Shown here piece by piece: positions 43,010-53,611 of a stretch of 64,000 nucleotides of DNA. A program made the translations under genes and the position numbers. The notes beneath the pieces are model-generated. The model was not told the origin of the DNA. It searched no databases and saw only the letters and a list, made by a program, of their open reading frames with translations. The DNA is from an uncultured Erythrobacter sp. (GTDB lineage Bacteria; Pseudomonadota; Alphaproteobacteria; Sphingomonadales; Sphingomonadaceae): positions 1,650,861 through 1,714,860 of the forward strand of contig CANLZI010000001.1 of assembly GCA_947495555.1 (NCBI GenBank), in the 5' to 3' direction. How positions within the stretch are numbered: the first letter of the stretch is position 1; each line of letters begins with the position of its first letter.

Positions 43010-44239
43010 ATGAAAACAGCAGACGTGGTGATCGTTGGAACCGGGCACGGAGGCGCACAAGCCGCCGTTGCGCTTAGGCAACAAGGGCATGAGGAAACCA
43101 TCCTTATGCTGGGCAGGGATAATGAGCCGCCTTATGAGCGGCCTCCCTTGTCCAAGGAGTATCTGGCCGGAGACAAGCCGTTTGAGCGGATCATGATCCG
43201 CCCGCCACAATTCTGGGCGGACAAGAACATTGATCTGCAATTGCAAAGCGCCGTTGCTGAAGTGGATCCGATGGCGCATGAGGTGGTGCTGACCAGTGGC
43301 GAAAGGATCGGCTATCGCAAGCTGATCTGGGCCGGTGGAGGCGATCCGCGACGGTTGTCTTGCCCCGGCGGCAATTTCAAAAACGTCCATTCGGTCCGCA
43401 ACAAGCGCGATGTCGATGCGATCATGGCGGCGCTGGAATCGGGTGCCAAGAAAGTGGCGGTTATCGGCGGCGGCTATATCGGTCTTGAGGCGGCCGCAGT
43501 GCTGCGCAAGCTAGGCTGCGAAGTGACCTTGATCGAGGCCATGCCGCGCGTTCTGGCCCGCGTCGCAGGCGAAGATTTGTCGACATTCTATCAGGACGAG
43601 CATCGCCGTCAGGGTGTCGAGATTTTGCTGGAAACAGGCGTCGAGGCGCTTGAAGGCGAAGACGGGCTGGCAACGTCCGTTACGCTGACCAATGGCGAAA
43701 GCGTCGCTTGCGATATGGCGATTGTGGGCATCGGCATTGTGCCTTCTGTTGCACCGCTGATCGCAGCAGGCGCAGCCGGATCAAATGGCGTGGATGTGGA
43801 CGTGTTCTGCCGCACCACGCTGGACGATATCTATGCCATTGGGGATTGCGCTGCGCATGCCAACCCCTTTGCCGATCAGGCCATCATCCGGCTGGAATCG
43901 GTTCAGAATGCAAACGATATGGCCAACACTGTGGCGAAGGCGATCATGGGGGACAAGCAACCCTATCACGCGCTGCCATGGTTCTGGTCCAATCAGTACG
44001 ACCTTCGCTTGCAAACCGCCGGTCTGTCGCTGGACTTTGACGCAACCGTGCTGCGCGGCGATCCGGCAGACCGCAAATTCACGGTCGTGTACCTAAAAGA
44101 AGGGCGGCCGATTGCGTTTGATTGCGTCAACAACACCAAGGATTACGTCCAGGGGCGCAAATTGATCGAAAGCGGGGTAGAGGCGGTCGACCTAGACGCT
44201 CTGGCAGACCCGGAAATTCCGCTTAAGTCTCTGCTTTAA
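43010..44239 (+). CDS. FAD-dependent ferredoxin reductase-type oxidoreductase
   Basis: [76 protein letters not shown]. Confidence 0.93.
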   Translation: MKTADVVIVGTGHGGAQAAVALRQQGHEETILMLGRDNEPPYERPPLSKEYLAGDKPFERIMIRPPQFWADKNIDLQLQSAVAEVDPMAHEVVLTSGERIGYRKLIWAGGGDPRRLSCPGGNFKNVHSVRNKRDVDAIMAALESGAKKVAVIGGGYIGLEAAAVLRKLGCEVTLIEAMPRVLARVAGEDLSTFYQDEHRRQGVEILLETGVEALEGEDGLATSVTLTNGESVACDMAIVGIGIVPSVAPLIAAGAAGSNGVDVDVFCRTTLDDIYAIGDCAAHANPFADQAIIRLESVQNANDMANTVAKAIMGDKQPYHALPWFWSNQYDLRLQTAGLSLDFDATVLRGDPADRKFTVVYLKEGRPIAFDCVNNTKDYVQGRKLIESGVEAVDLDALADPEIPLKSLL

Positions 44240-45299
44240 GACCGGACTGTTTAAGACGGGCCTGCGCCCACTGTGCCGCATCCTTCACGGCTGGATCGGG
44301 ATCATCCAGCAAGGCGGCGACGGGCTCGGCCAGATCGGCACTTGCGCTATTGCCGGCCGCATACAGACAATTGCGCACGAACCGGTCCCGGCCAATCCGC
44401 TTGATCGGAGAGCCTGAAAACAGCTTGCGAAAACCGGCGTCATCCAATTGCAGCAAATCATTCAGCCGCGGTGCAACCAGCTCTGCACGCGGCAAAAAGT
44501 CTGCATGGCTGGCAGCGGTTTGCGCAAATTTGTTCCACGGACACACGGCCAAGCAATCATCGCAGCCATAGATGCGATTGCCCAAGGCAGCTCGAAATTC
44601 CTCTGCAATGGGGCCTTTGTGCTCAATCGTGAGATAGGAAATGCAGCGCCGCGCATCCAATTGATAGGGCGCAGGAAACGCGTCGGTGGGACAAGCCTGC
44701 TGGCACGCATTGCATGATCCGCACCTATCCTGATGGGGGTCATCAGCGGTGAAGGCGATAGTAGTGTAGATCGCACCCAAGAACAGCCAATTGCCCTCGT
44801 CCCGGCTGACCAAATTGGTATGTTTGCCTTGCCAGCCAATCCCGGCGGCTTCACCGAGCGGCTTCTCCATCACCGGGGCGGTGTCAACAAACACCTTCAA
44901 TTCGCTGTCTGGCTGTTGCGCGACCAGCCAGCGGGCCAAGGCCTTGAGCCGCTTTTTCACCGTATCGTGGTAATCCTTGCCCCGGGCATAGACCGAAATC
45001 CGCCCCTTTTCGGGGTGTGCTTCCAAGGCGAGCGGATCATCAGGCGGGGCGTAACTCATCCCCAAGGCAATCACGCTGTTGGCCTCGGGCCACATGGATT
45101 GCGGACCACGGCGCACATCGGCCCTGTCTTCCATCCACTGCATCGATCCATGGCGACCGTCGCCAAGCCATGCCTCCAACCGATCAATCCGGACGGGATC
45201 ATCTTGCGCCGACGCTATACCAATGGCGGCAAAACCCAGCCGTTCGGCTTCGGCCAGTAAAGCGCTACGCAATTGATCAGTTTCAGCGGCATTAACCAC
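44223..45299 (-). CDS. queG: epoxyqueuosine reductase
   Basis: [16 protein letters not shown] and [13 protein letters not shown] 4Fe-4S motifs. Confidence 0.95.
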   Translation of the reverse strand: MVNAAETDQLRSALLAEAERLGFAAIGIASAQDDPVRIDRLEAWLGDGRHGSMQWMEDRADVRRGPQSMWPEANSVIALGMSYAPPDDPLALEAHPEKGRISVYARGKDYHDTVKKRLKALARWLVAQQPDSELKVFVDTAPVMEKPLGEAAGIGWQGKHTNLVSRDEGNWLFLGAIYTTIAFTADDPHQDRCGSCNACQQACPTDAFPAPYQLDARRCISYLTIEHKGPIAEEFRAALGNRIYGCDDCLAVCPWNKFAQTAASHADFLPRAELVAPRLNDLLQLDDAGFRKLFSGSPIKRIGRDRFVRNCLYAAGNSASADLAEPVAALLDDPDPAVKDAAQWAQARLKQSGLKAET

Positions 45300-45343
45300 G
45301 CTTGGGGTTGCTCCCGTTCATGCCCTAAGGTTAATCGGGCGTC

Positions 45344-46351
45344 ATGGATATGGCGGTAAGCGATCAAAAGCAGGCGGGCAATGCCGCGCACAACTCTAAT
45401 GACGGTGTAGACCGTCCGCTCGCCATCGAGGCACGCGGATTGGTCAAACGATTCGACGGAACGCTAGCGGTCGATGGGGTCGACATATCGGTGCCGCAAG
45501 GCGCAATCTATGGCATTCTGGGTCCGAACGGCGCAGGCAAGACCACAACCTTGCGGATGCTGCTGGGCATTATTGACCCTGACGAAGGTATTCGCCGCGT
45601 GTTCGGCCATGATCGTCCGCACGATATCGCGCGATTGATCGGCTATCTGCCCGAAGAGCGCGGTCTTTATCCCTCGATGAAGGCGATAGAGGCGATTGCC
45701 TTTATGGGAGCATTGCGCGGATTGACCCTGCCTGAGGGCCGCAAACGCGGATTGGAATTGCTGGAACGGCACGATCTGGCTCATGCAGCCGATCGGCAAA
45801 TCCGGCAATTGTCCAAAGGCATGGCCCAAACCGTCCAATTGCTGGGCACACTGATCCACCGCCCAAAATTAGTGGTTCTGGACGAGCCGTTTTCGGGACT
45901 GGATGCGATCAATCAGGGCAAGTTGGAGCGGATGATCCGCACCTTGGCGGATGAAGGTACAACCGTAATCTTCTCCACCCACGTGATTCACCACGCCGAA
46001 CGTTTGTGCGAAGGTGTGGCCATCATCGCCGGGGGCAAGGTGCCCTATGCCGGATCAGTAGAGGCTGCGCGCGACCGCATTCCTGCTCAAGTCCGGCTAG
46101 AGACCCGTGCCCGAGAAGGCGCATGGCTGGCCGCATTGCCGCAAGATGCGCGCCGAGAAGGTGACTTTTTCATGTTCTCCCTACCGGAAACAGGCGTCGA
46201 ACCTTTGTTGAGACAATTGATCGAAGGAGACGCGGGTATTCTGTCGCTCTCGATCGAACGCGCGGGATTGCATGATGCCTTTGTCCATATCGCAGGCGAG
46301 GCGGCTGCGCGCCAACTAGAGGCTGACAGCCAGATGGAGGGCGGCCAATGA
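45344..46351 (+). CDS. ABC transporter ATP-binding protein
   Basis: LGPNGAGKTTTLRMLLG Walker A, VVLDEPFSGLD Walker B. Confidence 0.96.
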   Translation: MDMAVSDQKQAGNAAHNSNDGVDRPLAIEARGLVKRFDGTLAVDGVDISVPQGAIYGILGPNGAGKTTTLRMLLGIIDPDEGIRRVFGHDRPHDIARLIGYLPEERGLYPSMKAIEAIAFMGALRGLTLPEGRKRGLELLERHDLAHAADRQIRQLSKGMAQTVQLLGTLIHRPKLVVLDEPFSGLDAINQGKLERMIRTLADEGTTVIFSTHVIHHAERLCEGVAIIAGGKVPYAGSVEAARDRIPAQVRLETRAREGAWLAALPQDARREGDFFMFSLPETGVEPLLRQLIEGDAGILSLSIERAGLHDAFVHIAGEAAARQLEADSQMEGGQ

Positions 46352-47616
46352 GCATCGACATGAGCGAGAAGGCACGCCTGTCCAATTTGCAGGCAGCCTT
46401 GGTGGTGGCGCGGCGGGACTTTGTGGCGATCTTGTTCAGCCGCAGCTTTCTGTTCTTTCTGTTGGGACCATTGTTCCCTGCCGTGGTGTTTGCCATGTCG
46501 GGCGGATTGGGCGCGGCGGCCAATCAAAATGCCCCCGATGTGCGCATAGCCCTGCAGATGCCGAGCAAGGATATGGCCTCCTTGATGGATGCCCATACCC
46601 GCTTGGAGAACGAGCTGGGTCGAGGCGGCGTCCCGCATTTCTATCTGTTCGATCCAGCCGAGGGGCATGATCCGATCGATCCCGAGGCATTGATCGCGGA
46701 CAAGAGCGGCATCTATGGCGCTGTGTTGACCGGAACGCTGGACAATCCGGTGCTGACCGGGACCAGCGACAAATTGCGAGCGTGGAGCGGCCAGGTCACC
46801 ATGCATCTGGCGCTGGCGCGCACTGGGGCTGACGTTTCCTATCCCGCCCTGGCAACCAGTCTGGTCACCAGCAGCGGGGCCACGGTCAAGGATCAGCGCC
46901 GCGATACAGCACAGATTTCCATGACCTTATTATTCCTTCTGATGATGCTGTTGGCTGGAATGGTGCTGTCCAATCTGGTCGAGGAAAAGGCCAATAAGAT
47001 CATCGAGATCTTGGCCGCTGCGCTGCCGATGGAGGCTGTGTTCCTGGGCAAATTGTTCGCCATGTTGGCGGTATCATTGGTTGGCGTTGGCGTGTGGTTC
47101 TCTCTCATCGGCTTGGTGATTTTGTCGGGCAGTGACTTTGGCGGGGTCAAGCAAACCTTGATCGGCATGCCCGATCCGGGTGTAGGATGGCCCTTGTTCA
47201 GTATCTTGTTCGTCGTGAATTTCTCGATGGGCTATTTGCTGATCGGCTCGATCTTTTTGGCAATTGGCGCGCTGGCCAGCACCGTGCGTGAAGTGCAGAC
47301 ACTGTCGATGCCGGTCACAATGCTGCAATTATTTATCTTCTTCTTTGCCAGCTTCACCTTGATTGACGGTGCCCCGCTGCTGGAGATGCTGGCCATCCTG
47401 TTCCCGTTAAGCTCGCCCTTTGCGATGACCGCACGGGCGGCGCAGAGCGAAGAGCTGTGGCCGATCCTGCTCGCCATTGGATACCAGGCCATGTGGGTCG
47501 CGATCTTTATCAAGATGGGCTCCACTTTGTTCCGCAAACGGGTGATGAAATCGGGCGGCGGTGGCCACAATCCGAACAAGCGACGCTGGTTTGGACTGCG
47601 GCGGGCCGCCAGTTAG
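46348..47616 (+). CDS. ABC transporter permease (ABC-2 type, NatB-like)
   Basis: Multiple TMs, GMVLSNLVEEKANKIIEILAAALPMEAVFLGKL; 4-nt overlap with the ATPase gene. Confidence 0.92.
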   Translation: MSIDMSEKARLSNLQAALVVARRDFVAILFSRSFLFFLLGPLFPAVVFAMSGGLGAAANQNAPDVRIALQMPSKDMASLMDAHTRLENELGRGGVPHFYLFDPAEGHDPIDPEALIADKSGIYGAVLTGTLDNPVLTGTSDKLRAWSGQVTMHLALARTGADVSYPALATSLVTSSGATVKDQRRDTAQISMTLLFLLMMLLAGMVLSNLVEEKANKIIEILAAALPMEAVFLGKLFAMLAVSLVGVGVWFSLIGLVILSGSDFGGVKQTLIGMPDPGVGWPLFSILFVVNFSMGYLLIGSIFLAIGALASTVREVQTLSMPVTMLQLFIFFFASFTLIDGAPLLEMLAILFPLSSPFAMTARAAQSEELWPILLAIGYQAMWVAIFIKMGSTLFRKRVMKSGGGGHNPNKRRWFGLRRAAS

Positions 47617-47701
47617 GTCGCAAATCGCAACTCACTATTGACAAGACTGTTAATAGTCGCAGGATGGTGGGTGAGGATTTAAGCGACAAAACGAGTCGCA
47701 T

Positions 47702-49030
47702 GTGATGGAGAGAATGATGGCGACGATTGCTCAGGAAAAGCCGCAGTGGCGCACCAGCCCACAGGCCCATGAAGCGCTCACCCAGTATTTTGCTGAGCAC
47801 CCTGAAGAACGCCCGCAGCACTCTCATCCCTATGACGTAAGCCGATCAGACATCTATGAAGAAGATCGCTGGCAACCGATCTTTGCCGAGATGCGATCCA
47901 AGGGTCCGCTGCATTACGTGCCTGACAGCCCGTTTGGCCCTTATTGGAATGTGGTAGGCCACAAGGCTATCCAGCATATTGAGGCTTTGCCCGATTTGTT
48001 CTCTTCAAGTTGGGAGTATGGCGGCATCACCATTTTGGAACCGCGCCCAGCAGAAGAGGGCCGCGAACTGCCGATGTTTATCGCGATGGACCGGCCAGAG
48101 CATACTGGCCAACGCCGCACCGTTGCCCCCAAATTCACGCCCAGCAATATGGCCGATATGGAAGCAGAAATCCGTTCCCGCACAGGCGAAGTGCTGGATT
48201 CGCTGCCTCGCGGCGAAAAATTTGACTGGGTCGATACGGTCTCGATCGAGCTGACCACAGGCATGCTGGCGCTGCTGTTCGGATTTCCGTGGGAAGACCG
48301 CCGCTTACTGACATTCTGGTCCGATTGGTCGGGCGATACGGAGCTGGCCTTGGCCCCCGCCCTGGATGACACGCGCGACGCCATTCAGCAGGAGATGGCC
48401 CAATATTTCGGAATGCTGTGGCAGGAACGCTCGCAGGCTGAGCCGACCAGTGATTTGATCTCGATGATGCTGAATTCAGAAGCGATGAGCCAGATGGGCC
48501 CGCGCGAATTTATCGGCAATCTGGTTCTATTGATTGTGGGCGGCAATGACACCACCCGCAACACCATGTCCGGCATTGTTCATGCCTTCGACAAATTCCC
48601 CGACCAGCGCAAACTGTTCGAGGAAAACCCCGATCTGATCCCTAATGCGGTACAGGAATGCATCCGCTATCAGACGCCACTGGCGCACATGCGCCGCACC
48701 GCCACCGAAGATTCCGAACAATTTGGTCACAAGATCAAAAAAGGTGACAAGCTGGTCTTGTGGTATTTGTCTGCCAATCGCGATGAAGAAGTCTTCGAAA
48801 ACGGCGACGCGATTGATATCACCCGCGAGAATGCACGGCGGCATATTGCCTTTGGTTATGGCATTCACCGCTGCGTCGGTGCCCGCCTTGCTGAATTGCA
48901 ACTGCGCGTCCTGCTGGAAGAAATGCACAAACGTCGGATGCGCGTGAATGTGGTCGGCGAAGTCGAGCGCGTTCGCGCCAATTTCGTTCACGGATTCCGC
49001 AAATTGGAAGTCGAAGTCTCCGAATTTTAG
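47702..49030 (+). CDS. cytochrome P450, CYP153-like
   Basis: LIVGGNDTTRNTMSG I-helix, FGYGIHRCVGARLAELQLRVLLEEM heme loop, N-terminus resembling CYP153. Confidence 0.9.
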   Translation: MMERMMATIAQEKPQWRTSPQAHEALTQYFAEHPEERPQHSHPYDVSRSDIYEEDRWQPIFAEMRSKGPLHYVPDSPFGPYWNVVGHKAIQHIEALPDLFSSSWEYGGITILEPRPAEEGRELPMFIAMDRPEHTGQRRTVAPKFTPSNMADMEAEIRSRTGEVLDSLPRGEKFDWVDTVSIELTTGMLALLFGFPWEDRRLLTFWSDWSGDTELALAPALDDTRDAIQQEMAQYFGMLWQERSQAEPTSDLISMMLNSEAMSQMGPREFIGNLVLLIVGGNDTTRNTMSGIVHAFDKFPDQRKLFEENPDLIPNAVQECIRYQTPLAHMRRTATEDSEQFGHKIKKGDKLVLWYLSANRDEEVFENGDAIDITRENARRHIAFGYGIHRCVGARLAELQLRVLLEEMHKRRMRVNVVGEVERVRANFVHGFRKLEVEVSEF

Positions 49031-49115
49031 GTCTGCTTTGCCCGCGCAGTGAAACCTTTCAGCCAATTCTCACGTACTTCACAGTAAGAATGTGAATATT
49101 TTGCGGGAGACTTTC

Positions 49116-49625
49116 ATGCGCGAGACAATTGCAAGCCGCCGAACCATGCTGGGCGGACTGGTCGCTGGACTGGGCATTGGGTTGGGCGTTAGCTTTGTGC
49201 CCGCCGGCAGCAGCGCGAGCGCCAAAGGAAAGCGCTTTCCCATCTCGAAAAGCAAAGCGGAATGGTCTCGCCTGCTGACCAAGGACGAGTATTATGTCCT
49301 GCGTCAGGCAGGAACAGAACGTCCCTTTTCCTCGCCCCTCAATGATGAAAAGCGAAAAGGCGTTTTCGTGTGCGCGGGTTGCAAAAACAGGCTCTATTCT
49401 TCCCGAACGAAATATGACAGCCGCACCGGCTGGCCCAGCTTTTACGCCGCGATCGAGAAGGGCGCCGTCGGTACCTCAACCGATTATAAGATCGGATATC
49501 CGCGGACCGAGGTTCATTGCGCGGATTGTGGCGGACATTTGGGCCATATCTTCAAAGATGGGCCCAAACCCACTGGTCAGCGGCATTGCATCAATGGCGT
49601 AGCGATGGACTTTATTCCGGCGTAG
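49116..49625 (+). CDS. msrB: peptide-methionine (R)-S-oxide reductase with Tat-like signal
   Basis: CAGC..CADCGGHLGHIFKDGPKPTGQRHCINGVAMDFIP; N-terminal SRRTMLGGLVAGLGIGLG. Confidence 0.94.
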   Translation: MRETIASRRTMLGGLVAGLGIGLGVSFVPAGSSASAKGKRFPISKSKAEWSRLLTKDEYYVLRQAGTERPFSSPLNDEKRKGVFVCAGCKNRLYSSRTKYDSRTGWPSFYAAIEKGAVGTSTDYKIGYPRTEVHCADCGGHLGHIFKDGPKPTGQRHCINGVAMDFIPA

Positions 49626-51462
49626 CCACCGAGTCCGGCTGTGCATCCGCTGGTGAGCTTTGCGCCCGATCAGCCGAGGGCAGGATAAACTTCCACGCCC
49701 TCAATTCATCGGGGCCGCCAATATCAACCCGCTCCAGCCAATCGGGTGCGTCGTCTTCCACCAATTTGTAAATCAACGACTGCGGGCCGCCTGCTAATGC
49801 CAGATTGCTTGCCTCGATTAGATCCACGCAAACCACAACATAATCCGCCTGCTTTTGGGCAATCATCGGCCGGGCGACCTCTGGCTCGCTGGTGAAGGCG
49901 ACCAGAACATCGCGCATCGCCTCATTCGCGCGGTGATGGCCCGATGCCACAACGCTGTGGTGGGTCTTCAGCAGTAGGGCTGGGCCAATATCCAGCGGCG
50001 CGAACAAAATGCTGGGTTCAAGCCGATTAAGAACCGGCGCATGCTCGCGCAATTCACATTTTGATTCTCGTGTTGTCGTGGGATCGCCCTCGTAAAAAGT
50101 CTGTGATGCCGACAATATCTGGGTGCGGATCAAAGTGATTGGCCCTGCCGAAAGAAACACAGCATAAAGAGCCAGCGCAGCTACAATTTTCGGCCCGATG
50201 GCGCTGGTTGCCTTCCAGAATCGGAAAAAGCGTTGCAGCAACCACGCCAAGGGAATGGCAGACAGCACCGAGGCAAAGGCGATGGAGCGTGCGGTCAGCA
50301 ACCCTCCAACAATCGCAAAGCCCAAGAGCAGCGAATATTCAAACCACCACACTCTGGCCCAATCATGGCTCTTCAATGCAAATCTGATGGAAATGGCCAG
50401 TGCCGCCAGCGTCTGGATCAATGCAGGCAACCACCGGTCAACATTGCCGTGCCACGCAGGCAATCCCTCATGCACCCCATCATACCAAAATTGACGCACA
50501 ACCGGATCGAGATCTGTAAAGGGATTGCCGATGCATTGCGGCGCAGACCAGGCCATAAAGCCCACGCCCAATGCTCCGGCTACAGCCATTCCCAGCACCA
50601 GCAGCACCCGCGGCATCGATGGCACTGCGGCAAAAAGGCCTGTCGCCAAGGCAGTGATCAAAAATAGCCCGAGATGCGCCGGTGAAATGACATCGCAATG
50701 TTGCGCCAGATCGGCCGATCCGCGCGTTACCAGAAACGCCACAACCATAGTCCCGGCCAAGGCTTGCATATAGCTGACGAGCCACCAGCGCTCTTTGTCA
50801 CTGCGCATCCAGCGCAGGCCCAAGACCAAAGCGAAGGCAGCGCTCATCGGAAGCACTTCAAGCGAGATCATCATGCCAACGCCCATCGCTATGCCCGCCA
50901 GTGCGCCACCCTTGCCAGGCGAGCGCCATGACAAGGCCCAGACTGATAATGCCACCGCCAATATCTGCCATCCGTGATGGTCAATCCTGAGCGGCTGGAT
51001 TTGCATCACAATGGGCGGCAAAGCTGCCAGAACGAGGCAGGAAAAGATCGCCATCTGACGGTCGAAAATCCGCCAGGCTAAGCGACCGATGGCAAGCATG
51101 ATGAACGACAGGATGACCAGCGGAACGATGACCATCGCAATCCGCTCGGCCAAGGCCTGCTCGAAAAACAGGGAGAAGAACCAGATCAGCGCAGCGATCG
51201 GAGCATCAACCAGCCGAGACCAGTGCATCAATGTGCCATCCGGCGGCGTCATCCGGTATTGATGGAGATCGTACCAGCCTTGACCGGACAGGAGATCGCG
51301 CACTTGGACAAGGCGCAGTGAATCGTCAGGGCCAGGAAAACGACCTTCGTAGATATAGGGCCCGGTCATCGCCAACAATACGCAAACAACCGCCAACCAT
51401 GAAAAGAAGATCGCCCGATTGGGCTTTTCATTGGTGCGTAAGCGGCGATCGGGTTCCATCAA
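49612..51462 (-). CDS. polytopic membrane protein, possible glycosyltransferase
   Basis: 616 aa, many TMs, GPDDSLRLVQVRDLLSGQGWYDLHQYRMTPPDGTLMHWSRLVD. Confidence 0.78.
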   Translation of the reverse strand: MMEPDRRLRTNEKPNRAIFFSWLAVVCVLLAMTGPYIYEGRFPGPDDSLRLVQVRDLLSGQGWYDLHQYRMTPPDGTLMHWSRLVDAPIAALIWFFSLFFEQALAERIAMVIVPLVILSFIMLAIGRLAWRIFDRQMAIFSCLVLAALPPIVMQIQPLRIDHHGWQILAVALSVWALSWRSPGKGGALAGIAMGVGMMISLEVLPMSAAFALVLGLRWMRSDKERWWLVSYMQALAGTMVVAFLVTRGSADLAQHCDVISPAHLGLFLITALATGLFAAVPSMPRVLLVLGMAVAGALGVGFMAWSAPQCIGNPFTDLDPVVRQFWYDGVHEGLPAWHGNVDRWLPALIQTLAALAISIRFALKSHDWARVWWFEYSLLLGFAIVGGLLTARSIAFASVLSAIPLAWLLQRFFRFWKATSAIGPKIVAALALYAVFLSAGPITLIRTQILSASQTFYEGDPTTTRESKCELREHAPVLNRLEPSILFAPLDIGPALLLKTHHSVVASGHHRANEAMRDVLVAFTSEPEVARPMIAQKQADYVVVCVDLIEASNLALAGGPQSLIYKLVEDDAPDWLERVDIGGPDELRAWKFILPSADRAQSSPADAQPDSVATPE

Positions 51463-51917
51463 TCCGATCCGCTTGCAAAGACCACGCGGGCACGCAAAAT
51501 ATATGTTGCCGCAAAGCTCACCACGATGGCGATCAATTTAGCAATGCGTGCGTCCAAACCGCTGGCATCTCCAATTCCCACGATAGCAGCCGTCAGTACC
51601 AGGCCAACCAAGGCCGAGATTACAAACAGCGCTTTCTGCTTGGTTCGCGCCCGTTTTTCATGGGCAACCGTATCGCGGAACACCGCCCTGCTCGACAGGA
51701 GCCAATGGGCCAGAATTCCGAAAGTATAGCCAAATACAGACGCCACGGCCGCCTGCGTTCCGCTGGATAGCATGATCAGGAATATCCCGAAATCGACAGC
51801 CAGAGCGCCCACGCTCGCCAGTATATAGCGCAAGAAACGCACATCGCTGAGTTTGGCAAGCATCGACATTACTGGTTTCCCCCTCCCAGCAGATACGCTT
51901 TCACCGTTTTGCATCAA
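51459..51917 (-). CDS. GtrA family protein
   Basis: FLRYILASVGALAVDFGIFLIM, four TMs. Confidence 0.85.
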   Translation of the reverse strand: MMQNGESVSAGRGKPVMSMLAKLSDVRFLRYILASVGALAVDFGIFLIMLSSGTQAAVASVFGYTFGILAHWLLSSRAVFRDTVAHEKRARTKQKALFVISALVGLVLTAAIVGIGDASGLDARIAKLIAIVVSFAATYILRARVVFASGSD

Positions 51918-53506
51918 GCAGACTTTTTGATCCGCTCAGGTACATCGCGAACCGATTTCAGCGCCGCAGCCTGATCTTCGGTTACCGTTGCCGTCGAACC
52001 ATCGCCAGCCAATGCGGGCAGAACTTTGGCGTCGCCTTCATCGCCCGCCTCGTGATATTCAGCATCCTCATTGACGCACCAAGTGTCATACACTCGCTCG
52101 CCTGCGATGATGTTTTCAACCGTCAACATCGCGGTCATCATGGCGTGATCCTGATTGTTGTAACGATGCATGCCATTGCGACCGACCAAGTGAAGCGATG
52201 GAAACTTCTCTTCCAGCTCAAGCCGCATGGCTTCAACATTGGTTTCATATTCGTCATCATAAACCGGATAGGCTTTTTCCTGACGAACCACCGCGCCGCT
52301 AACCACTTGCTTGGGATCGCACAGACCAAGGATTTCCATTTCCTTGGCAGCCCGAGCCACCAAATCATCGTCATCTGAAGACCACAGACCGTCGCCTTCG
52401 AAGCAGAAATATTCCAAGCCAACACATGCCATGTCCTCGTCCGGCACCATTTCAGGTGACCAGCTGCGGAAGTTCTGGACGCGTCCAACCTGCACCCGGT
52501 CATCATGGATATAGATCCAATTGTCCGGGAAGAGATCTTCTGACTTCACCATCAAAGCAACCGTGAGGAAATCGCGATATTTCAGATTGCTGGCCTGCAA
52601 AGTACTTTGCGGCAAGGGATGCAAGCGTTTGGCTAGCTCGCGCATCGGAGCCGAGCTGATCGCGTGCTTGGCCCGGATCTGCACATCACCGCCCTTGCCC
52701 TGGGCGCTCAGTATCCATCCGCCATTGCCATCGCTGGCCAGCTGAGAAAGCTCGCGTCCCATGAACACCTGGCCTTTGCCAGACGCCAGGATCTTGTCGC
52801 GAGCCGCATCCCACATCATACCCGGTCCAAGCCGAGGGTAGCGAAATGTCTCGAGCAAGGTTTTCACTTCCTGCCCATCATTAGGTTTCTTGTTGAGGCC
52901 CAGTGAGCGCTTCAAACCGTCTGTAACAGCGTTCCACAGGGACAGGCCTTTGATCCGTTGAGCCGCCCAATCAGCGCTCATCTCGTCACACGGCATGCCC
53001 CACACCTTTTCAGTATAGGTCTTGAAGAAGATGGAATAGAGCTTCTTGCCGAACTGGTTGGTGGTCCAGTCCTCAAAGCTTTTCACGTCTTTGATGGGGA
53101 ACAGTTTGTAGCGCAGATAGCTGAGCATGCACGCGGTCGAGCGCAGGATGCCGAGATTGCCCAGAGCCTCAAAAGCCCGCAGCGGGTAAGAATAGAACTT
53201 ACCTTCATAATAGATGCGGCTCATCCGAGGGCGTTGGATGAAATCATCTGGCAAGATCTCGTTCCACAGATCAACCACTTGTTGGCTTTTTGAGAAGAAG
53301 CGGTGGCCGCCAATATCAAAGCGATAGCCATTGTGCTCAACCGTGCGGCTGATCCCGCCGACATAGGTCTCGTCTTTCTCGATGATCGCCACCGATTTGC
53401 CCTGCTTGGTCAACAGATAACCAGCCGTCAGCCCGGCTGGACCGGCCCCAACAATGACAACATCGACGTCAAAAACGCCATTTTGCTCGGTAACATTCGT
53501 GTTCAT
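51914..53506 (-). CDS. FAD-dependent NAD(P)-binding oxidoreductase, UDP-galactopyranose mutase-like
   Basis: VVIVGAGPAGLTAGYLLTKQGKSVAIIEKDETYVGGISRTVEHNGYRFDIGGHRFFSKS. Confidence 0.9.
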   Translation of the reverse strand: MNTNVTEQNGVFDVDVVIVGAGPAGLTAGYLLTKQGKSVAIIEKDETYVGGISRTVEHNGYRFDIGGHRFFSKSQQVVDLWNEILPDDFIQRPRMSRIYYEGKFYSYPLRAFEALGNLGILRSTACMLSYLRYKLFPIKDVKSFEDWTTNQFGKKLYSIFFKTYTEKVWGMPCDEMSADWAAQRIKGLSLWNAVTDGLKRSLGLNKKPNDGQEVKTLLETFRYPRLGPGMMWDAARDKILASGKGQVFMGRELSQLASDGNGGWILSAQGKGGDVQIRAKHAISSAPMRELAKRLHPLPQSTLQASNLKYRDFLTVALMVKSEDLFPDNWIYIHDDRVQVGRVQNFRSWSPEMVPDEDMACVGLEYFCFEGDGLWSSDDDDLVARAAKEMEILGLCDPKQVVSGAVVRQEKAYPVYDDEYETNVEAMRLELEEKFPSLHLVGRNGMHRYNNQDHAMMTAMLTVENIIAGERVYDTWCVNEDAEYHEAGDEGDAKVLPALAGDGSTATVTEDQAAALKSVRDVPERIKKSA

Positions 53507-53611
53507 TCAAGCCCCCGTAGAAATATTCTTAACGGGAATGAACGAAAATGGTTAGCGAGAAGTAAACAAAGGGCTCACTGGTTTGGGATTGGCACCCATG
53601 ATCACGTGCGT

